Shown in pieces: positions 1-7,822 of a stretch of DNA of 14,031 nucleotides. Position 1 is the stretch's first letter. The number at the start of each line of letters is the position of its first letter. Below the pieces are notes generated by a model. The model saw nothing but the letters and a program-made list of their open reading frames with translations, was not told the origin of the DNA and made no database searches. The translations under genes were made by a program, and so were the position numbers. The DNA comes from Bacillota bacterium (lineage in GTDB: Bacteria > Bacillota > Sulfobacillia > Symbiobacteriales > Symbiobacteriaceae): contig JAQBPS010000532.1 in NCBI GenBank assembly GCA_028287415.1, positions 1 to 14,031 of the forward strand, in the 5' to 3' direction.

Positions 1-603
1 CCGGGCGTTGGCACGGACCACATCCACAGGGTGCACCGCTTCCACCGACAGCCCCGCCCGAATCGCCTGTGCGAGGGCCCGGGGCGGGACCGACAGGGCT
101 GCCGCCCCAAGCTGCGCGAGTGCCTTCCCGCTGATGGCGTGCGGCACCGCCGTCAGCGAGGCGCAGCCCAGGTCGGCCCGCCCCAGCGCACAGTTGAGGA
201 ACCGCTTCGCCGCATTCACCGGGTGGAGCCGGGCCTGAGGCGGAATGTACACATCCACGCGGTTGAGGGCCACATCCACCCCGTCCCCCACAGCCGTCAC
301 GAACGGCAGCAACTGGTCCGTGGGGATGACCAGGTCCGCATCCAGGAAGAGGACCGCCCCGACGCCGGCCGGGGTCCGGGCTGCGCCCAGGGCACGGCCC
401 ACATCGTGCCCGACCCGCTCCTCGTACCTCAGCACCGTCGCCCCGGCCTGCCGGGCGAGCCGCGCGACGTAATCCGCAGGCCCATTGGCCACCACAATTA
501 CCTCCGCCAGGTGCAGGTCGTGGACCTGGGCCAGCAGCAGGGGGAGGGTGGCCGCCTCATCCATCGCCGCGATCACTGCCACCGCATTCCGCTTCGCACC
601 CAC
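1..603 (-). CDS. GT-A-type glycosyltransferase, C-terminus cut by window start
   Basis: The reverse strand reads open from a GTG at 603 down to base 1, giving 201 residues with no stop, so the C-terminus lies outside the window. A TAA lies just upstream in frame, and a GGGGGG run about 6 nt before the GTG supports this start over the TTG nearer the stop. The N-terminus (VAVIAAMDEAATL) is the usual first beta strand of nucleotide-sugar transferases. LFLDADLVIP holds a DxD-like D88-A-D90 motif for metal and sugar-nucleotide binding. There is no signal peptide or membrane segment, so it is probably cytoplasmic. It aligns along its length with the divergent gene at 714-1514 (shared GHDVGRALGAAR/GYDVPRIAGARL, DAD, and a C-terminal IRAGLS/IRTGLS stretch), so the two are homologues. 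Donor and acceptor cannot be told from sequence. Confidence 0.85.
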   Translation of the reverse strand, partial: MGAKRNAVAVIAAMDEAATLPLLLAQVHDLHLAEVIVVANGPADYVARLARQAGATVLRYEERVGHDVGRALGAARTPAGVGAVLFLDADLVIPTDQLLPFVTAVGDGVDVALNRVDVYIPPQARLHPVNAAKRFLNCALGRADLGCASLTAVPHAISGKALAQLGAAALSVPPRALAQAIRAGLSVEAVHPVDVVRANAR

Positions 604-713
604 ACAAAAGCCCCCCAATTATCTTAGTGCGCACGGCGAAGCTATGTACACCTAACTCATTAAGCCGGTCGAGTGCCTATAGGATATGGCGAGAGTGCGG
701 TGGAGGTGATCGG

Positions 714-1514
714 ATGCTGGCAGTGGTGATCCCGGCCAGGAACGAGGCAGCGCGTCTCGAGCTGGTGATCCGGCAGGGACTGCGGCTCGGGGCGGGCCTC
801 GTGATCCCCGTGCTGAACGGGTGCGACGACATGAGTGGCGAGATCATCCGGCGCGTTGGCGACAAGCGGGTGCGGCCGCTGACGTTCAAGGAGCCCCTGG
901 GCTACGACGTGCCCCGCATCGCCGGCGCCCGCCTGGCGCTTGAGCTCGGCGCCCTGGGCGTCATCTTTGTCGATGCCGACTTGGGCGGTCCCATTTTCGG
1001 GGCGCTGCTCGCCCTCGCTGACCAGCTGCGCCACGGCGAACAGGACCTGGCACTCTGTGACTGCTACGCGGGCACCCCGGTGCCCTTCCGCAAGTCCGCG
1101 GCGGCGGATGTCTACCAGGCCCGCCTGCGGCTGAACCGGATGCTCAAGCGCTCCGACCTCGGCCCGGCCATCCCCTCGCACGGTCCGACCGGTGTGAGCC
1201 GTCGCCTCCTGGAACAGGTGCCGGAGGCGAGCATTGGCGTACCCCCGTTGATGCAGGCCCACGCCATCCGCACCGGCCTCAGCGCCGGGATCGCAGCCCA
1301 CATTCCCCACAGTGAACTGGGCTCCGTGAAGCGGGGCCGGGAGCACGGCATCAACATCGCCGAAACGATCATTGGCGACTGCCTGGAGGCGATCTGTCTG
1401 GTCGAGGGGCGCCCGTCGGACCGGGCGGGGCACATTGGCTATCATCATCAGCGGCGGTTCGACACGCTCAGCCTCGTGCCCCCCGCACAGTCCGGGCACA
1501 CTGTCTCTGTTTAG
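714..1514 (+). CDS. GT-A-type glycosyltransferase, paralogue of the divergent gene
   Basis: 266-residue protein starting at ATG 714, chosen because GGAGG (702-706) sits 7 nt upstream; the open frame extends to 627 but has no ribosome site there. The start LAVVIPARNEAARLELVI is a typical glycosyltransferase family 2 opening, followed by VLNGCDD (about 34-39) and the metal-binding D87-A-D89 in VIFVDADLGG. The C-terminal third (PSHGPTGVSRRLLEQVP) matches the equivalent region of the divergent gene. It has no membrane segments. It could act on a cell-envelope or compatible-solute precursor, but nothing nearby fixes the substrate. It ends 22 nt before polX and probably leads that operon. The 110-nt gap to the divergent gene must hold both promoters. 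TATAGGATAT at 678-687 is the only -10-like stretch I see on the plus strand, and it lacks a convincing -35. Confidence 0.85.
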   Translation: MLAVVIPARNEAARLELVIRQGLRLGAGLVIPVLNGCDDMSGEIIRRVGDKRVRPLTFKEPLGYDVPRIAGARLALELGALGVIFVDADLGGPIFGALLALADQLRHGEQDLALCDCYAGTPVPFRKSAAADVYQARLRLNRMLKRSDLGPAIPSHGPTGVSRRLLEQVPEASIGVPPLMQAHAIRTGLSAGIAAHIPHSELGSVKRGREHGINIAETIIGDCLEAICLVEGRPSDRAGHIGYHHQRRFDTLSLVPPAQSGHTVSV

Positions 1515-1536
1515 CGCAGCCGGAGGAGGTGCGCCG

Positions 1537-3198
1537 GTGAACAATCTTGACGTGGCCCGTGCCCTCTACGAGATCGCCGATCTCCTGGAGCTCAAGGATG
1601 AGGACGGCTTCAAGGTGCGTGCCTACCGGAAGGCCGCACAGGCGATCGAACTGCTACTGGAAGGCGTGGACGAGGTGGCCCGGCGGGGCGCCCTGACGAG
1701 CATCCCCGGCATTGGCAAGGCGATTGCCGAGAAGGTGACCGAACTGCTCCGCACCGGGCATCTCGCCTACCTCGACGACCTGCGCCGGGCGGTGCCGCCC
1801 GGAGTCGGCGAGATGACCCGCGTGCCCGGGCTGGGCGCGAAGACCGCAGCCCTCCTGTACAGCCGTTTGGGCATCAATAGCCTGGACCGGCTGGAGCTGG
1901 CCGCCCGCCAGCATGAGCTCCGGGACCTCCCGGGTATGGGGCCCAAGAAAGAGGCGGCCATTCTCGATGCGCTCGCCAAGATGCGCACCCGCAATGAGCG
2001 CATCCCCATCGGTTCGGTCCGACCCCTGGCCGAGGCGCTGGCCGGCTATCTGCGGCTGCACCCGGCAGTCACGCAGGCGGATCTGGCCGGCTCAATCCGG
2101 CGGCGGGAGGATACCGTTGCAGATATCGACCTGGTCGCGGCATCTGATGCGCCGGCTGATGTGATCGCCTACATCAAGCGGCTGGAGATTGCCGGCGATG
2201 TGGTGTCGGAAGCGCCGGACCGCATCGAGCTGATGACCAGCCTGGGGCGCCGCATGGACGTGCGCGTCGTGCCGCCCGGCCGCTATGCGCTCACCCTGCT
2301 GGAGACAACCGGGTCACGTGCGCATCTGGAGGCGCTGGGCCCGCTGACGCCGGCGCCCACGGAGGCCGAGATCTACGCCGGCAAGGGTCTGCCATACATC
2401 GAGCCGGAACTGCGGGAGGGACGCGGCGAGGTGGAGGCGGCCCGGGACGGCCGTCTGCCGCATCTGCTGACCGAGCGCGATCTGAAGGGTGACCTGCACG
2501 CCCACACCCATGCTTCCGATGGCCATGCGACCGCCCTCGAGATGGCGGAGGCCGCCCGGGCGCTGGGCCATCAGTACCTCGCCATTTGCGACCACTCGCA
2601 GTCCCTGGTGATCGCCGGCGGGCTGAAACCGGAGCAGGTGCGCATGCAGGGCGCAGAACTGCGCCGCCTGAACCAGGGCTTCACGGACTTCCGGCTGTTG
2701 CGCGGCTCAGAAGTGGACATTCTAAGGGACGGCTCCCTTGACTTTCCGGACGAGTTGCTGCGGGACCTGGACGTCGTCGTCGCCTCGATCCACAGCCTGA
2801 TGAAGCTGGACGAGGAGACCCAGACGGAGCGGCTCGTGCAGGCGATCAAGAATCCGCATGTCGATATCATCGCTCACCCGACGGGGCGCGTGCTGGGCCG
2901 GCGCGACCCATACGCGCTCAATATCGAGCGGGTGGTGGACGCATGCGCCCGCACGGGCACGGCCCTGGAGATTTCGGCGAGCCCCGCCCGGCTGGACCTG
3001 AGCGACATCCATGCCCGCCTTGCGAAGCAGCGCGGGGTGAAGCTGTCCATTGATACGGACGCACACACCACCCACGAACTGGAACTGCTGCCGCACGGCG
3101 TCGGACAGGCGCGCCGGGCCTGGGTCGAGGCGGGAGACGTGGTGAATGCCATGGACCTGGCGCCGCTGCTGGCCTGGCTGGCGAAGGAGAAGGGATAA
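1537..3198 (+). CDS. polX: bacterial X-family DNA polymerase with C-terminal PHP domain (PolX)
   Basis: 553 residues from GTG 1537, chosen because GGAGGAGG (1522-1529) lies 7 nt upstream; the family is usually about 570. Order: helix-hairpin-helix N-terminus (about 1-150, with SIPGIGKAIAEKV and LPGMGPKKEAA hairpins), then a polymerase-beta-type palm with GSIRRREDTVADIDLV holding D196 and D198 and a third acidic residue D241 in MDVRVV. The short thumb carries TGSRAH. The C-terminal PHP metallophosphoesterase has DLHAHTHASDG (D319-G329), D352-H353, HPTGR (H447), EISASPARLDLSD and DTDAH (506-510). PolX fills short gaps in base-excision repair, and its PHP domain supplies metal-dependent 3'-5' exonuclease and phosphatase activity. 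All metal-site residues I can recognise are present, so both activities should be intact. The DUF421 gene begins one base after the stop, implying co-transcription. Confidence 0.97.
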   Translation: MNNLDVARALYEIADLLELKDEDGFKVRAYRKAAQAIELLLEGVDEVARRGALTSIPGIGKAIAEKVTELLRTGHLAYLDDLRRAVPPGVGEMTRVPGLGAKTAALLYSRLGINSLDRLELAARQHELRDLPGMGPKKEAAILDALAKMRTRNERIPIGSVRPLAEALAGYLRLHPAVTQADLAGSIRRREDTVADIDLVAASDAPADVIAYIKRLEIAGDVVSEAPDRIELMTSLGRRMDVRVVPPGRYALTLLETTGSRAHLEALGPLTPAPTEAEIYAGKGLPYIEPELREGRGEVEAARDGRLPHLLTERDLKGDLHAHTHASDGHATALEMAEAARALGHQYLAICDHSQSLVIAGGLKPEQVRMQGAELRRLNQGFTDFRLLRGSEVDILRDGSLDFPDELLRDLDVVVASIHSLMKLDEETQTERLVQAIKNPHVDIIAHPTGRVLGRRDPYALNIERVVDACARTGTALEISASPARLDLSDIHARLAKQRGVKLSIDTDAHTTHELELLPHGVGQARRAWVEAGDVVNAMDLAPLLAWLAKEKG

Positions 3199-3199
3199 T

Positions 3200-3817
3200 G
3201 TGCTCACCTTGGCCCAGTTTCTGTCCCCTGACTGGCTGATTCAAGCATGGGCGCATGTGCCCGTCCTGTTTGTGCGGACGATCATCAGCTTCATCACGGT
3301 GCTGGTGGTGGTGCGCTGGACGGGCAAGCGCTCGATCGCCAACCTCGCCCCGTTCGACCTCGCCATGGTGATCATGATCGGCGAGGTGGCGGCGATCCCG
3401 ATTGCGGAGGTGGATGTGGACTTGCTGCACGGCATCCTGCCGGTCGCCCTGATCGGCAGCCTGCACGTGGTCACTACCTGGCTGGCGTTGCGCAGCAACA
3501 CCTTTGAGCAGTGGACGGAAGGTTCTCCCACGCTGCTGGTGAAGGACGGGCAGGTGCTGAGGACGAATCTTATCAGGGAACGGGTCAGCATGGCCGATCT
3601 GATGACCGCGCTCCGCCACAAGGAGGTCACGCGGCTTCCCGAGGTGGAGCAGGCCTGGATTGAGCATGCGGGCGGCATCAGCGTCATCCGGAAGCCGGAA
3701 GAGCGGCACGCGGAGCTCAAGCAGCTGATCGAGGAGGTCGTGCAGGCCCACGGCGCCCGCATCCGCCAGGAGCTGGCGGAACTGCTGGAGCGTCACCTGT
3801 CGAAACCGGGAGGGTGA
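3200..3817 (+). CDS. DUF421/YetF-family membrane protein
   Basis: 205 residues from GTG 3200, one base after the polX stop; AAGGAG and GAAGGG lie just upstream inside the end of polX. The N-terminal ~100 residues hold three hydrophobic segments (FVRTIISFITVLVVV, DLAMVIMIGEVAAIPI, ILPVALIGSLHVVTTWL). The family signature GKRSIANLAPFDL lies between the first two. The soluble part has the family's small fold: GSPTLLVKDGQVLRTNL, then VSMADLMTALRHKEVTRLPEVEQAWIEHAGG with an acidic E in the AWIE motif, then a charged C-terminal helix. It matches YetF/YdfR/YkjA-type proteins of bacilli in layout and length. The family's biochemical role is not settled; some members are linked to spores or envelope stress. 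Its link with polX is positional only. Confidence 0.9.
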   Translation: MLTLAQFLSPDWLIQAWAHVPVLFVRTIISFITVLVVVRWTGKRSIANLAPFDLAMVIMIGEVAAIPIAEVDVDLLHGILPVALIGSLHVVTTWLALRSNTFEQWTEGSPTLLVKDGQVLRTNLIRERVSMADLMTALRHKEVTRLPEVEQAWIEHAGGISVIRKPEERHAELKQLIEEVVQAHGARIRQELAELLERHLSKPGG

Positions 3818-3821
3818 GCGC

Positions 3822-4763
3822 GTGCCAGTCTTTCTATGCTTTATTGATGGTGTCGGCCTGGGCGCCGACGACCCGGCGGTCAACCCGCTGGTCCTTGCCC
3901 GTATGCCGGCCCTGCGCTCGCTGCTGGGCGGGCGCCCGTTGGTCCGGGGGGCGGTGCCCTGGACGGCGCCGGGCCTGAAGGTGGTCGCGACGGATCCCCG
4001 GCTGGACGTACCCGGCCTGCCGCAGAGCGCCACCGGCCAGACGACGATTTTCACGGGCACGAACGCGGCGCAGGCGATTGGGCGGCACCTGTACGCCTAC
4101 CCCACGCCGAACCTGCGGGCGATTCTGGAGGTGCACTCGATCTTCAAGCAGGTCAAGGCGCTGGGGCGCCGGGGCACGTTTCTGAACGCCTTCGGACCGC
4201 AGTTTTTCACCTGGGTGGCAGAGGGGCAGCCGCTCCATCCGGACCGGCGCTACCGGCCGTCGGCGTCCACACTGGCGGCACTGGCTGCCGGGGTTGAGGC
4301 GTTTCGGAGCGTCGAGCAGCTGCAGGCCGGGGAGGCCGTGGCGTTTGACATCGACCATACGGTGATGCGTGAGCGCGGCTACGCGCTGCCCATGCTTGAC
4401 CCGGCCGAGGCGGGGCGGCGGGCCGCACGGATCGCCGGCGATCACGACTTCGCGCTCTATGAGCACTTCCTGACGGACAAGGCCGGCCACGCCCGGGACA
4501 TGGCCGAGGCAATCCGGGTGCTGGAGCGGCTGGACGCCTTCCTGGGCGGGCTGCTGGAGGCGCTGCCCCCGGACGTGCTCCTGGTGATCACCAGCGACCA
4601 CGGGAATATTGAGGACCTCTCGGTGAAGAGCCACACGCTGAATGACGTCGCGACCATTCTCAAGGGTCCGGGGGCGGAGGCTGCCGCCGAGCGGATCCGG
4701 AGCCTGACGGACATCACTCCCGCGATCATCGCCGCCATCACCCACGCAGACGGGGTGGCTTGA
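3822..4763 (+). CDS. alkaline-phosphatase-superfamily metalloenzyme (phosphoglycerate-mutase-like core)
   Basis: 313 residues from GTG 3822, 4 nt after the DUF421 stop, with GGGAGGGTGA as ribosome site overlapping that stop. The metal and nucleophile residues of the superfamily can be followed: D9 in FIDGVG; S69 or T71 in PQSATGQTT as the probable phospho-accepting residue; D219 and H223 in DKAGH; D259-H260 in SDHGN; H271 in SHTLNDV. This set and order match the two-metal centre of cofactor-independent phosphoglycerate mutase (DHGN and HT motifs). The protein is far shorter than that enzyme (about 510 residues) or phosphopentomutase (about 390), so most of the cap domain is missing. There is no signal peptide, so it is probably cytoplasmic. 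A phosphoryl-transfer or phosphatase activity is likely; the substrate is unknown. Last gene of the probable operon. Confidence 0.87.
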   Translation: MPVFLCFIDGVGLGADDPAVNPLVLARMPALRSLLGGRPLVRGAVPWTAPGLKVVATDPRLDVPGLPQSATGQTTIFTGTNAAQAIGRHLYAYPTPNLRAILEVHSIFKQVKALGRRGTFLNAFGPQFFTWVAEGQPLHPDRRYRPSASTLAALAAGVEAFRSVEQLQAGEAVAFDIDHTVMRERGYALPMLDPAEAGRRAARIAGDHDFALYEHFLTDKAGHARDMAEAIRVLERLDAFLGGLLEALPPDVLLVITSDHGNIEDLSVKSHTLNDVATILKGPGAEAAAERIRSLTDITPAIIAAITHADGVA

Positions 4764-4806
4764 GGGCCCGCCGCAGCCAGCCCGCCACATGTGCGCGGCC
4801 AAACGC

Positions 4807-5178
4807 TCAACCCCCGCCACCGCCACCTGACCCTGGCGGCACGGGGAGGCCCCTCACCTGCCAGCTCGTTCCGTCCAGCCACACCTCGAACCAGCCCTGG
4901 CCCTGGATCATTTGCATGTGTATCTTATAGCGCTGTGGACCCGTACGCTCGACACTGATAATCTGCTTCGGCATATCCTGCTGAGCGGCGTGAGCTGCCG
5001 TCAGCCAACTGCGGACCGCATCGAAGAGTTCCCGGTTCAACTGCTCCCGGGTCTGCGCGATCTGCGGGTCCGGACGGCTGCCGCCGCCCACCCGCGCGGC
5101 GCCATCGATCCGGCCGAGAATGAGCCCGGCCGCCACCACCATGACCATGAAGCTCTTACGAACCCACCCGTCCACCAT
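4807..5178 (-). CDS. small predicted exported or membrane-anchored protein, unknown function
   Basis: 123 residues from ATG 5178 on the minus strand, with GGAGGGG about 12 nt upstream, a little far for an ideal start. The N-terminus is basic then hydrophobic (KSFMVMVVAAGLILG), a signal peptide or anchor; a cleavage site near the following DGAA is possible but no lipobox cysteine is present. The mature part is a helical, charged stretch (QIAQTREQLNRELFDAVRSW) followed by likely beta strands (RYKIHMQMIQ, WFEVWLDGTSWQVRGL). It ends in PPGSGGGGGG before the stop. I do not recognise a family. The strand-rich half could be a small domain on the outer face of the membrane. It converges on the phosphatase gene with 43 nt between stops, and its 5' end faces away from mutS2. 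Codon usage looks like its neighbours. Confidence 0.7.
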   Translation of the reverse strand: MVDGWVRKSFMVMVVAAGLILGRIDGAARVGGGSRPDPQIAQTREQLNRELFDAVRSWLTAAHAAQQDMPKQIISVERTGPQRYKIHMQMIQGQGWFEVWLDGTSWQVRGLPVPPGSGGGGGG

Positions 5179-5257
5179 CGCCGCATCACCCCTCCGCGGC
5201 TAGTTGGAACAATCTATGGAACCTTTGCCGACTTCATACGTCTTGAAGGTGGTGAAG

Positions 5258-5303
5258 GGTTGCGCAGCGCCAACTCTGTGTGGCGCATGCAACCGGCCTT
5301 TTT
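5258..5303 (+). terminator. terminator-like hairpin in the mutS2 leader
   Basis: Stem of GGTTGC (5258-5263) with GCAACC (5289-5294) and GCGCC (5267-5271) with GGCGC (5282-5286), a 3x2 internal loop and a 10-nt apical loop. TTTTT follows at 5299-5303 after four bases. AAGG (5255-5258) can also pair with CCTT (5297-5300) across a bulge, bringing the stem up to the T-tract. It works in the plus direction only. It may stop read-through from the phosphatase operon or act as an attenuator before mutS2. A second small hairpin, CTTCA/TGAAG (5232-5248), lies just upstream. Confidence 0.5.
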
Positions 5304-5312
5304 ATTGCTATT

Positions 5313-5340
5313 TTGACGTGCGCAATTTAAACGCTACTAC
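5313..5340 (+). promoter_or_regulatory. possible mutS2 promoter
   Basis: TTGACG (5313-5318) is a good -35; 16 nt later TACTAC (5335-5340) is a weak -10. This would start transcription just before the AAAGGAG ribosome site at 5349-5355, leaving a very short leader, so the call is tentative. It lies downstream of the terminator-like hairpin, which would let mutS2 be expressed independently of upstream reading. Confidence 0.3.
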
Positions 5341-5360
5341 CTGGTAAGAAAGGAGCCCAC

Positions 5361-7742
5361 ATGGACGAGAAAACCCTGCGAACGCTTGAGTTCGCTAAGA
5401 TACGTGACATCCTCTCCGACCGCGCCGCAACCGTGCTGGGCAAGGAGCTCTGCACCGACCTGACCCCCTCCGCCGAATTTCTCGAGGTTCAGCACCGGCA
5501 GGCCCAGACCAGCGAGGCGCGCCGCCTGTACATGGGCGGGCGTTCGATTCCCCTGGGCGGCATCCACGACCTGCGTGCGTCGGTCCAGCGCGCCCTGCGG
5601 GGCGGCATGCTCGAGCCCCACGAACTGCTGGACGTCGCCGACACCGCTGCCAGCGGGCGCCGGCTCAAGCGCTTCCTCCAGGAGAATCAGGACGAGGCGC
5701 CCATTCTCGCGGCGATCGCGAACATGATCGGCGCTTTTGGCAACCTGGAGACCGAAATTCGCAGGGCGATCACCGAGCACGCCGAGGTCTCGGACGACGC
5801 CAGCCCTGCGCTGGCGCAGATCCGGCGCGGCCAGCGCACCATCCAGAACCGTATCAAGGAACGGATGGACTCCTACGTGCGGGGACCGGGTGTGAAGTAC
5901 CTGCAGGACCCGATCGTCACGATCAGAGATGACCGTTATGTCATCCCGGTGAAAATTGAGTACCGCGGCCAGGTGCCCGGCATCGTTCACGACCAGTCCG
6001 GCAGTGGCTCGACCCTGTTTATTGAGCCGATGGCCGTCGTCGAGATGAACAATGAGCTGAAGGAGCTCGCCCTGAAGGAGCGGGCGGAGGTCGCCCGCAT
6101 CCTTGCCCGGCTCTCCGCCCTGGTCGGCCAGGAGGGCGACTCCCTCGCCGACTCCCTGCGCGCCTTCGCCCAGATCGACTTCGCCAGCGCCAAGGGCAAG
6201 CTCTCCCTGGAGCTGGACTGCGTGGAGCCGGAGCTGGAGCGGGCGCCGATGCTGGAGATCCGCAGGGGCCGCCACCCACTGCTCAAGGGGAACGTCGTCC
6301 CGATGGACGTCAACCTCGGCGTCAGCTTCGACACCCTGGTGATCACCGGTCCGAACACCGGCGGCAAGACCGTCACCCTCAAGACCATGGGCCTGTTCGT
6401 GCTGATGACCCAGTCCGGCCTGCACGTGCCTGCGGGCTTCGGCACCCGCATGGGCATCTTCGATCAGGTCTTCGTCGACGTCGGTGATGAGCAGTCGATC
6501 GAGCAAAGCCTGTCGACGTTCTCCAGCCACATGACCAACATTGTCCGCGTCATTGACAGCATCGACGGCCATGCGCTCGTGCTCGTGGATGAGCTGGGCG
6601 CCGGCACCGACCCTGCCGAGGGCGCCGCCCTGGCCATGTCGATTCTGGAGCACCTGCACGCCCGTGGCGCCAAGACCATCGCCACGACGCACTACAGCGA
6701 GCTGAAGACGTTCGCTTACAGCCGGCCCAGGGTTGAGAACGCCTCCGTCGAGTTTGATGTGGAAACGCTTCGCCCCACTTACCGGCTGCTGATCGGCGTG
6801 CCGGGCGCCTCCAACGCCTTCGAGATCTCGAAGCGGCTGGGGCTCTCCCCGCTGATCGTCGACCGCTCCCGCCAGTTCCTGACCAAGGAGAAGGAGAACG
6901 TCGAGGACCTGCTCGCAAGCATCAACGCGACCCGGACCGAGCTGGAGCGGGAGCGGGCTGAGGCGGCCCGGCTCCGCCAGGAGGCCCAGGCCATGAAGGC
7001 CGAGTATGACCAGCGGTACTCGGGCGCTCAGCAGAAGGCGAACGATGCCGTCGACAAGGCGCGGGCCCAGGCGACGAACATCCTGGCACAGGCCCGGCGC
7101 GAGGCCGACGCGGTGATCGATGAGCTGAAGTCCGCCCTCAAGCAGCAGCGCGAGGCAGAGCGCACGCAGACGATCCAGTCGGCCCGCAAGCGGCTCTCCA
7201 ATGCCCGCCAGGCGCTGGAGGGCGAGGGCCGCCCGGTGCAGCGCGCCGGCGAGCCGCCCAAGGGGCTCAAGGCAGGGGACGCCGTGATCATCGTTTCGCA
7301 GGGGCTGCCCGGCTACGTGCTGACTGAGCCCGACGGCTCAGCCAATGTGATGGTGCAGGCCGGCATCATGAAGGTGACCGTGCCGCTGGCCGACCTGGCG
7401 CGGGCGGAGGAGTCCCCCGAACCGAAGAAGAGCCGGGCGGGCGCCGGCGGCCGGAACACCGGCGGACGCAGCGCTGCCGTGGCCAAAGCCCAGACCATTG
7501 CCACGGAGGTTGACCTGCGCGGCCTGATGGTTGAGGAGGCGCTGGACCGGGTCGACAAGTACCTGGACGACGCCGTGCTGGCCGGCGCGCCCCAGGTCCG
7601 CATCATCCATGGCAAGGGCACGGGCGCCCTGCGCAAGGCGATCACCGACCAGCTCCGCAGCGACTCGCGCGTCTCGTCCTACCGCCTCGGCCTGATGGGC
7701 GAGGGCGGCGACGGTGTCACGATCGCAAAACTCATCGATTAG
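5361..7742 (+). CDS. mutS2: MutS2 endonuclease/ATPase
   Basis: 793 residues from ATG 5361 with AAAGGAG 5 nt upstream; the Bacillus protein is of similar length. It lacks the mismatch-recognition domain of MutS. A helical core and clamp (about 1-300) leads to the ABC-type ATPase with Walker A GPNTGGKT (330-337), an STFSSHM signature, Walker B LVLVDELGAGTDP (D410, E411) and TTHYSELK. A long charged coiled coil (about 515-620) follows, then a small KOW-like beta region (GDAVIIVSQGLPG) and a low-complexity linker. The C-terminal Smr nuclease domain has VDLRG (717-721) and HGKGTGALR (H750 onward). Family members suppress homologous recombination by cutting branched DNA; in Bacillus MutS2 also splits collided ribosomes. 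All key residues are intact. It stands downstream of polX as in Bacillus, but not adjacent. Confidence 0.97.
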   Translation: MDEKTLRTLEFAKIRDILSDRAATVLGKELCTDLTPSAEFLEVQHRQAQTSEARRLYMGGRSIPLGGIHDLRASVQRALRGGMLEPHELLDVADTAASGRRLKRFLQENQDEAPILAAIANMIGAFGNLETEIRRAITEHAEVSDDASPALAQIRRGQRTIQNRIKERMDSYVRGPGVKYLQDPIVTIRDDRYVIPVKIEYRGQVPGIVHDQSGSGSTLFIEPMAVVEMNNELKELALKERAEVARILARLSALVGQEGDSLADSLRAFAQIDFASAKGKLSLELDCVEPELERAPMLEIRRGRHPLLKGNVVPMDVNLGVSFDTLVITGPNTGGKTVTLKTMGLFVLMTQSGLHVPAGFGTRMGIFDQVFVDVGDEQSIEQSLSTFSSHMTNIVRVIDSIDGHALVLVDELGAGTDPAEGAALAMSILEHLHARGAKTIATTHYSELKTFAYSRPRVENASVEFDVETLRPTYRLLIGVPGASNAFEISKRLGLSPLIVDRSRQFLTKEKENVEDLLASINATRTELERERAEAARLRQEAQAMKAEYDQRYSGAQQKANDAVDKARAQATNILAQARREADAVIDELKSALKQQREAERTQTIQSARKRLSNARQALEGEGRPVQRAGEPPKGLKAGDAVIIVSQGLPGYVLTEPDGSANVMVQAGIMKVTVPLADLARAEESPEPKKSRAGAGGRNTGGRSAAVAKAQTIATEVDLRGLMVEEALDRVDKYLDDAVLAGAPQVRIIHGKGTGALRKAITDQLRSDSRVSSYRLGLMGEGGDGVTIAKLID

Positions 7743-7822
7743 CCAAAACGGAGAAGGTATCTAATTTAGGGTGCAGAATCTTTCGCGATGGAATTAGTAT
7801 TCGTGTAGGGGGAAGCGACCCG

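Noticed and set aside
1372..1536. ATG 1372 as the start of polX
   Set aside because: It overlaps the glycosyltransferase end, encodes a non-conserved leader and lacks a ribosome site; GTG 1537 has GGAGGAGG and fits the family N-terminus.
660..1544. 294-residue minus-strand open frame
   Set aside because: Shadow of the glycosyltransferase at 714-1514.
2918..4060. 380-residue minus-strand open frame spanning polX, DUF421 and the metalloenzyme
   Set aside because: Arginine/proline-rich shadow crossing three clear plus-strand genes.
5337..6692. 451-residue minus-strand open frame
   Set aside because: Complement of mutS2 in high-GC DNA; low-complexity composition, no motif.
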